From the NCBI GenBank assembly GCA_031277015.1, contig JAISLZ010000037.1, positions 1 through 39,124 on the forward strand: a DNA stretch of 39,124 nucleotides, written 5' to 3'. The translations under genes were made by a program, and so were the position numbers. Every line of letters starts with the position of its first letter. The first letter of the stretch is position 1. The notes beneath the pieces are model-generated. The model did not search any database. It was not told the origin of the DNA and worked only from the letters and a program-made list of their open reading frames with translations. Positions 33,829-39,124 of the stretch are shown here, one piece after another. The stretch comes from Eubacteriales Family XIII. Incertae Sedis bacterium (lineage in GTDB: Bacteria > Bacillota > Clostridia > Peptostreptococcales > Anaerovoracaceae).

Positions 33829-34272
33829 TCAGCGTATACGGTATACCTCGCGGCCGGGGTCGTCAGACAGCGCGTCCCAGACCTCATCGCGCATATAGTC
33901 GGGATAGACATGGTCTATCCCGACTATTTCTTCCCGCGAGAAGAACTTCAGCCCGTCCAGTACCTGATCGTCCCCAAGCTCCGGATCTTCGCCGAGCTCC
34001 GGATGCCCCCCTATCACCTTGCCGATGAAGAAGTTCACAAAGCGTTGCCCGCGCTCCGACACCTCCTCGACGTGCCACAACAGGCGTCCGACGTGAATGA
34101 TGAGGCCCGTCTCCTCAAGCACCTCGCGTATCGCGGCGTCGCGCGAACTCTCGCCGTCCTCAATGGCCCCGCCCGGCACCATCCATATATCCCTGCCGTC
34201 GTGATGCTGCCTCACGAGCAGTACCCTTCCTTGATTGTCCGGTATTACGATTCTGACTCCGCCTGCCCACAT
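33829..34272 (-). CDS. NUDIX hydrolase
   Basis: A 147-aa NUDIX protein with the complete box GGAIEDGESSRDAA followed by REVLEETGL. The tail (ELGDDQVLDGLKFFSREEI) is ordinary for small NTP or nucleotide-sugar NUDIX enzymes, and the substrate cannot be named. I chose the ATG at 34272 because AAAGGTG lies 7 bases upstream; an in-frame ATG at 34302 lacks a good site. It is transcribed toward the flavodiiron gene and its stop codon abuts that gene's stop with no bases between. Confidence 0.88.
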   Translation of the reverse strand: MWAGGVRIVIPDNQGRVLLVRQHHDGRDIWMVPGGAIEDGESSRDAAIREVLEETGLIIHVGRLLWHVEEVSERGQRFVNFFIGKVIGGHPELGEDPELGDDQVLDGLKFFSREEIVGIDHVYPDYMRDEVWDALSDDPGREVYRIR

Positions 34273-34409
34273 GGTAATCACCTTTCTTGATGCTTTGCTC
34301 ATAATTCTGTCTTTAGGTAACTTCTAAAAACTATCATTGTCGATATTATCATATGCTACGCGCACCATCAATAATGGAAATGTATTATACTATTTGTGGA
34401 GGTAAGCTG

Positions 34410-35708
34410 ATGGACAAGGGTATGAACAGTGTACGCGAGGTGGCGGAAGCCGCGAAAAGGGATAGCTTTCATCTTGCCGCTGTGAGCGAGGATGTCAGGG
34501 ATGATGCCCTGCGACGCGTCGCCATAGCGCTCGACGAGAGTCACGGCGCAATCATTGCGGAGAACGAAAAGGATCTCGTAGCGGCGCACGCGGACGATCT
34601 GCCGGAGCCGATAGTAAAGCGCCTGAAATTCGGAGAGGACAAGATCGGGGACGTGATTGCGGGTATACATGACCTCGTCCACCTGCCCGATCCCGTCGGT
34701 AGAACGCTCAGCAGAAGGCAGCTTGACGAGGGGCTCATACTCGAACAGATAACCTGCCCGATCGGTGTCATCGGCGTCATATTCGAATCGCGTCCCGACG
34801 CCCTCGTCCAGATCGCTTCGCTCTGCATCAAGAGCGGCAACTGCGCTGTACTGAAAGGCGGCAGTGAGGCCAAGCACACGAACCGCATATTGTTCGAAAA
34901 GATACACGCAGCGGGTATGAGCGCTGGACTGCCGGAAGGCTTTCTCTCGCTTCTTGAATCCCGCGAGGAGATCGCGGGACTGCTCGGTTGCCATGAATAC
35001 GTGGACCTTGTCATCCCGCGCGGCTCAAACGCGTTCGTACGCCACATAATGAACAGCAGCGAGATACCCGTCATGGGACACGCGGATGGCGTCTGCCACG
35101 TCTACGTCGACAAAGCCGCCGACATCGCGAAGGCCGTACCCATCATACGAGACAGCAAGGTGCAGTACGCGGCAGCGTGCAACGCGGTGGAGACCGTGCT
35201 CGTACACTCGGACGTCGCTGAATCACTGCTACCCCCTCTCGAAAAGGAGCTTAGGGAACGCGAGGTCGTGGTACGTGGCACGGACAGGGTGGCACAGATT
35301 ATCGCGGGCGTGGACGCGGCGTCAGAGGATGACTGGACGATGGAATATCTGGACTTTATAGTGAGCGTGAATATCGTCGATGACCTGGGCGAAGCGATCG
35401 ACCATATCAACACCTATGGCTCGCACCATACCGACTGCATCATAACAGAGGATGCCGTAGCCGCGGAGAGATTCATGGAGCTGGTAGACTCGGCGGGAGT
35501 GTATCAGAACTGTTCAACCAGGTTCGCGGACGGGTTCCGCTATGGGCTCGGCGCTGAAGTCGGTATAAGCACGGGCAAACTGCACGCACGCGGGCCCGTC
35601 GGGCTGGACGGCCTTACGACCTACAAGTACAGGCTGTACGGCGGCGGCCATATCGTGGCCGATTATGCCGAAGGCCGACGGTCATTTTGCTTCAAGGAAC
35701 TCCAATAG
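34410..35708 (+). CDS. proA: Gamma-glutamyl phosphate reductase
   Basis: A 432-aa aldehyde-dehydrogenase-fold enzyme: PIGVIGVIFESRPDA, LKGGSEA, the catalytic Cys in YAAACNAVET, and the C-terminal GAEVGISTGKLHARGPVG. It reduces glutamyl phosphate to the semialdehyde in proline synthesis and complements proB and proC on the other strand. GGAGG precedes the ATG at 34410; in-frame starts further upstream lack this site. The last 46 bases overlap the 3' end of the convergent adhesin gene. Confidence 0.96.
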   Translation: MDKGMNSVREVAEAAKRDSFHLAAVSEDVRDDALRRVAIALDESHGAIIAENEKDLVAAHADDLPEPIVKRLKFGEDKIGDVIAGIHDLVHLPDPVGRTLSRRQLDEGLILEQITCPIGVIGVIFESRPDALVQIASLCIKSGNCAVLKGGSEAKHTNRILFEKIHAAGMSAGLPEGFLSLLESREEIAGLLGCHEYVDLVIPRGSNAFVRHIMNSSEIPVMGHADGVCHVYVDKAADIAKAVPIIRDSKVQYAAACNAVETVLVHSDVAESLLPPLEKELREREVVVRGTDRVAQIIAGVDAASEDDWTMEYLDFIVSVNIVDDLGEAIDHINTYGSHHTDCIITEDAVAAERFMELVDSAGVYQNCSTRFADGFRYGLGAEVGISTGKLHARGPVGLDGLTTYKYRLYGGGHIVADYAEGRRSFCFKELQ

Positions 35709-38134
35709 ATTCTGCGCCACAGGGTAGCCATAACGGTGATTGCCGCGGCTGAAGCGATCATGATCCACACCCACAATGCGAGGTTCATGGTATCGCCCGT
35801 ATCTGACGTTCCGCCACCATCGTCACCTTCACCATCATTACTGCCATTCCCATCATTACCGTTGTCATTGCCGCCGTTGTCATTACCGCTGCCACCACCG
35901 CCTCCATCGTCTCCATCGCTACCGCCGTTAGGATTTGTGATAGCGGAATTGGTGACCGTAATCTCCGTCTCAGATCCGTCGGACACTCTCACTGAGACCG
36001 CGGAGTACGACGCAGTCCAAGTACCTTCGACACCGGTCTCATTTATGTCATATACGCCGACCGGTATATTGGTCAGCGCCTTCTCATAATGATTCGTTTC
36101 GTCCAGGGTGAATGTGAATATGTTGTGCCGGTCGCGTTCGTCCGTCAGAGTCACGGTATAGACCGCGCCGGGCGAGGGCATGACCGTCCGGCCATTCACC
36201 TCCACGACCTTTTTCACCTTGACATTGCCCACATGCTGGCGATTCACGACATCCAGGATCACCGTATCGCCCGGCGGTACGACGATGGAGCCCTCCTCGC
36301 ATGATACGAGCGAATACCTTTCGTCGTACAGTTCCGAAACATCGTACCTTCCAGCGGGGAGCTCTATCTCACCGGTGGTATAGCCGTTCACTCCGTTGAA
36401 AATGGCACCCTGCAGACCGATAGAGGCGGCGGTAACGCCGCCCTTACTGAGACCAATCACGAACAGGTCGCGATTCAGAGGGGCTACCTCCGTGCCGTCG
36501 GCAAGCTGTACGGTTTTCCTGATCTTCACTTTGCCAGGCTCCTGCTGATTTTTGATCCAGATGTTCGCGTAGTTTGCCTTAGGATCGCCGTGATATATCG
36601 TAATCTCATCGTCCGATTGCGACACGAATCTGTATCGGTGATTGGCCGGATTCTTATCCTCCGCCACGGTATAAGCTCCGTCGGTAACGGCCGCCGTCAT
36701 AGTCCAGTGGTTTGACGAGTTGAGGGTGAACCTGTATATCGGCTTACCCGTCGCCGCGGGCGTCGGAGTCAATGACACGGTGAACTCGTCGCCCTCCGTG
36801 GGCGTCACCACGTTGCCGTCGGCATCCAGCATGATCTTTGTCACAGACACATGGCCCCGGCCGAGAGGAACACCGCCATGCAGCTGCAACTGGGCTTTGC
36901 CATAGATATCCCCCTTTACGCCTTTATCCATAAGCCCGACAAAAGCCTGCACCTCCGTCCACTCATGTCCCCCATTCGTGCTGGCGGGGTCTCCATACAC
37001 GACGAGCTGTGGGGTAGCTTGCGTGTATGTGACATCGTTCGCACGCGCCGACGCGTTCACAGCGATGCCGCTCAGATCCTCGTACCTGTCAATTTCAGGG
37101 ACTTTAAGCCAGAAGCGCTGACCCGCAGTCACATAGGGGGCCTTGTATTGATCTGTGGTCGTCAATTCTGGATAGCCATACTCCGTGGCTTTATCCAGCT
37201 CGGCGATCGAAGGTGAACCGCCATTGTCCTTGACGAAGTCTATCGAACCGTGGTTGCGCCCGGATAGACTGAGGAAAATTTTGTCCATCCCGCTATTGAC
37301 ATCAGGGTTTGTGCTCTCCACCGTGAGCGGTCCGTAGAAATAATGCTTTGTAGATAACGCGCTGTCCGTAACGAAGTCCGCCGATCTGTTATCGATGGTA
37401 AGATTCATCTGCATACCCAGAGGCGCCGGATTCGCCGCGTATCTGTTCGCATCCGCGATGAGGGCCTTTTCGAGGTTGTACATCTTCCTCTGGTCGTCCG
37501 GACTCAACTTCGTGCTCATGATGCTGACCATTGGATCCGAAAAGTGCCAGATGGCGAGCTTCGTCGCCACGAGCGCGATCTTTGCGTCTATGGCAGTATC
37601 TGAGGGCGATAGGTTCGGGTAGCGCGCTCTCAAGCTGTTCACGCTCTCGTTGTTAACGGACAGGCCCGTACCATCGCCATAGTACCCATTGGCTAGAAGC
37701 CACATGATCTGGTCCTGATTATTGAGGAAGTTCGGAGCTTCGCTATCCAGGTCCGCGGTATCCGCTGTCGCTATCACATAGCCGCTCACCTGATCGACAT
37801 ACGGGCTCGGGTGGGTGATGTGGCTCGATGAATGGAAGCGTACGGTGGCCGCAGCGCAGTATAGCTGTCTGATGACGGTATTGCCGTCTTTGTCTTTGAG
37901 TACACCCAGCTGTATATCGGAAGGGCCAACACTCACCTTCCCTTCTGAATCCATGACGAGATACGTGATCTGTATGTTGTCGTCGTAATTCACTACAGCG
38001 TCGAAGGTTGCGGCGCCCACCGAGTCCGCCGCGAGGGATGAGCCATCCTCTGCGGAGTTACGAACCATACCACAGATCAATACGGACACGAGTACCGCGA
38101 ACACAAGCGTAAACGATATGCCTTTGTTTCTCAT
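35663..38134 (-). CDS. Large wall-anchored adhesin: thioester-like domain, three Cna-B-like repeats, sortase-like tail
   Basis: An 823-aa surface protein. Residues 1-35 are a signal peptide. About 45-400 resemble a thioester adhesin domain, with the expected Cys93 (LYCAA) but Lys192 where the thioester Gln is expected (ATKLAIW instead of TQ-x-AIW). Three Cna-B-like beta domains follow, starting near GHVSVTKIML, GKVKIRKTV and GNVKVKKVV. Then comes a Gly/Asn/Asp-rich spacer and a C-terminal sorting-type tail: TSDTGD (a divergent LPXTG-like motif), a hydrophobic helix and a basic end. The ATG at 38134 has AGGGGG upstream. It would be displayed on the wall for attachment. Its 3' end overlaps proA. 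Confidence 0.85.
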   Translation of the reverse strand: MRNKGISFTLVFAVLVSVLICGMVRNSAEDGSSLAADSVGAATFDAVVNYDDNIQITYLVMDSEGKVSVGPSDIQLGVLKDKDGNTVIRQLYCAAATVRFHSSSHITHPSPYVDQVSGYVIATADTADLDSEAPNFLNNQDQIMWLLANGYYGDGTGLSVNNESVNSLRARYPNLSPSDTAIDAKIALVATKLAIWHFSDPMVSIMSTKLSPDDQRKMYNLEKALIADANRYAANPAPLGMQMNLTIDNRSADFVTDSALSTKHYFYGPLTVESTNPDVNSGMDKIFLSLSGRNHGSIDFVKDNGGSPSIAELDKATEYGYPELTTTDQYKAPYVTAGQRFWLKVPEIDRYEDLSGIAVNASARANDVTYTQATPQLVVYGDPASTNGGHEWTEVQAFVGLMDKGVKGDIYGKAQLQLHGGVPLGRGHVSVTKIMLDADGNVVTPTEGDEFTVSLTPTPAATGKPIYRFTLNSSNHWTMTAAVTDGAYTVAEDKNPANHRYRFVSQSDDEITIYHGDPKANYANIWIKNQQEPGKVKIRKTVQLADGTEVAPLNRDLFVIGLSKGGVTAASIGLQGAIFNGVNGYTTGEIELPAGRYDVSELYDERYSLVSCEEGSIVVPPGDTVILDVVNRQHVGNVKVKKVVEVNGRTVMPSPGAVYTVTLTDERDRHNIFTFTLDETNHYEKALTNIPVGVYDINETGVEGTWTASYSAVSVRVSDGSETEITVTNSAITNPNGGSDGDDGGGGGSGNDNGGNDNGNDGNGSNDGEGDDGGGTSDTGDTMNLALWVWIMIASAAAITVMATLWRRIYWSSLKQNDRRPSA
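35812..35932. repeat. Trinucleotide-like low-complexity tract in the adhesin
   Basis: Imperfect triplet repetition (CCATCA, CCGTTG and CCACCG types) encodes the Gly/Asn/Asp/Ser-rich wall-spanning spacer of the adhesin. Such tracts expand and contract between strains. Confidence 0.75.
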
Positions 38135-38137
38135 CAC

Positions 38138-38341
38138 ATTGCCCCCTGTCTGCTATTCGCACTTATATTCTACCATATAATTTTATAAGTGCACGGGGCT
38201 TTATTGCTCTTATTTGCTCACTTCTTATTTGATTTTGGAAGCCTGAATCCTCGCCATTCCAATGGGCTCCAGGCTTCCTAATTCCTCAAATGTCAAAGCT
38301 GGGATTTTACCATATAGACGATCACGGTCACAATATCGTCC
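38138..38341. other. Intergenic region between prepilin and adhesin
   Basis: An AT-rich gap of about 200 bases with no gene. It holds a long inverted repeat (38237-38278) and, nearer the adhesin, AT-rich sequence with possible -10 boxes read leftward, such as TAGAAT. No convincing -35/-10 pair could be fixed. Confidence 0.5.
38237..38278. other. Long inverted repeat with inner arm
   Basis: GGAAGCCTG and CAGGCTTCC pair perfectly over 9 bp; inside them CCATT-CC-AATGG forms a second small arm. It lies about 60 bases after the prepilin stop. There is no T-run on the leftward strand, so simple termination is uncertain. Confidence 0.5.
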
Positions 38342-39079
38342 TTAAATCTTACGTATATGAATGACTTGGTAACCCGCGTTCGGATCACTATGCGCTTTAG
38401 TTTTTAAGTCATTATAAAGATCAGCATGAGTCGCATATTCATCTTCGAGTCCACTAAGACCGTAGGCGACATAGACCGCGCTCTTGCCGGTAACGACACC
38501 TTCCGGGTAATATCTATAGAGGAATGACTGAGCATTGAGGATGCTATATGACGCGTCCGCGGGGATATAGAAACCCAACTCCGTATACCCAGGCGTTGTT
38601 TCATAAGGGATAAAAGGGGTTCCCGTCAACTCGGCTGCCTTCTCTGCGAATAATGTACGTGCATCTTTACTATTCGGATATGAAACAGCGGGATCATAAT
38701 TCTCTATATTAATGAACATGGATATACGGTTAGGGTTGATGAACTTCAGGTTAGTACTCCAGGGAGGGTTCCCTGCACTCGATGCAGGTTCTCCATCCAC
38801 CAAATAGTTACTCCATTTTGAACTCGGATCTTTCGGAAGTCCTTTTCCTAGCGTACCGTCGGCATACATTTCATCAATCACCGTGCGATAGGCCGCAATC
38901 GCGTTGCGGGCGTCCGCGATGTACTTTTTGTCATTCGCCTTGTCGATGTAGCCGGTCAGTGCGGGGATGGCGATGGCCGCGAGGATCGCGAGGATGACGA
39001 GGACTACGATGACCTCGACGAGGGTGAAGCCTGCGCGCCCTCTCATATTCGTTATCTGCTTCTTTAGAATCATGTTCAT
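38342..39079 (-). CDS. Type IV prepilin-like protein
   Basis: A 245-aa prepilin. The leader ends in RGRAG, followed by FTLVEVIVVLVILAILAAIA: the prepilin peptidase cleavage site (Gly/Phe), the Glu at +5 and the hydrophobic assembly helix. It is larger than ComGC-type pseudopilins and closer to a major or minor pilin. The globular part (about residues 50-245) has no cysteines that I can see and no recognised domain. AAGGGAG lies 6 bases before the ATG at 39079; a second ATG follows two codons later. The N-terminal coding part is GC-rich while the C-terminal part is clearly AT-richer, suggesting a mosaic gene. The assembly machinery is not in the window. Confidence 0.88.
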   Translation of the reverse strand: MNMILKKQITNMRGRAGFTLVEVIVVLVILAILAAIAIPALTGYIDKANDKKYIADARNAIAAYRTVIDEMYADGTLGKGLPKDPSSKWSNYLVDGEPASSAGNPPWSTNLKFINPNRISMFINIENYDPAVSYPNSKDARTLFAEKAAELTGTPFIPYETTPGYTELGFYIPADASYSILNAQSFLYRYYPEGVVTGKSAVYVAYGLSGLEDEYATHADLYNDLKTKAHSDPNAGYQVIHIRKI

Positions 39080-39124
39080 GTGATGCTCCCTTCCTTGCTA
39101 TCTATTGATATTTATATTGCGAGA

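Noticed and set aside
34273-34409. TATACT just upstream of proA as a -10 box.
   Set aside because: It would start transcription inside the ribosome binding site, and no -35 box is at the right distance.
35812-35932. Possible CRISPR or direct-repeat array.
   Set aside because: The periodicity is three bases and in frame with a Gly/Asn/Asp-rich protein spacer; there are no equal-length repeats with unique spacers.

Overview
The window looks like chromosome of an anaerobic, GC-rich, Gram-positive bacterium of the Clostridia type. The support is a rubredoxin-domain acyl-CoA dehydrogenase next to a flavodiiron protein, a cell-wall-anchored adhesin with a sortase-like tail, a TagB/TagF-like glycerophosphotransferase, strong GGAGG ribosome binding sites, and a sigma-54 activator of the AcoR type beside an acetoin-dehydrogenase-like operon. 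No rRNA, tRNA, CRISPR array, phage or insertion sequence was found. The genus cannot be fixed from this sequence alone.

Region 1 (1-15.9 kb) is a sigma-54 catabolic island. A leftward operon encodes an M24 hydrolase, a beta-hydroxyacid dehydrogenase and a bicupin. A divergent AcoR-like activator is followed by an AEC-family permease. A second leftward operon encodes a sodium:solute symporter, two tiny membrane proteins (44 and 37 aa) and E1-alpha, E1-beta, E2 and E3 of a 2-oxoacid/acetoin dehydrogenase complex. A rightward acyl-CoA synthetase closes the island. Both leftward operons have good -24/-12 elements, and both carry the palindrome GTGCCA-N13-TGGCAC about 180-190 bp upstream of the -24 box. 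The island therefore looks like one regulon of the local activator. The imported substrate is unknown.

Region 2 (15.9-28 kb) is a long leftward series: purB, proB, proC, NUDIX, secreted M28 peptidase, glycerophosphotransferase-like protein, ACP, SDR, KAS III, FkbH-like protein, VOC protein and a second ACP, ending in a hairpin. The last eight genes form a compact acyl/glyceryl-ACP assembly line. They could make a tetronate-like small molecule or an acyl or glyceryl decoration of a surface polymer.

Region 3 (28-35.7 kb) holds amtB-glnK, then an Rrf2 regulator with three cysteines, then a three-part fusion (acyl-CoA dehydrogenase, ETF-alpha FAD domain, rubredoxin) directly followed by a flavodiiron protein. 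This suggests an acyl-CoA-driven O2 or NO reduction chain. A NUDIX gene and proA follow.

Region 4 (35.7-39.1 kb) is cell-surface: a large thioester-domain/Cna-B-like adhesin whose end overlaps proA, and a type IV prepilin-like protein at the window edge.
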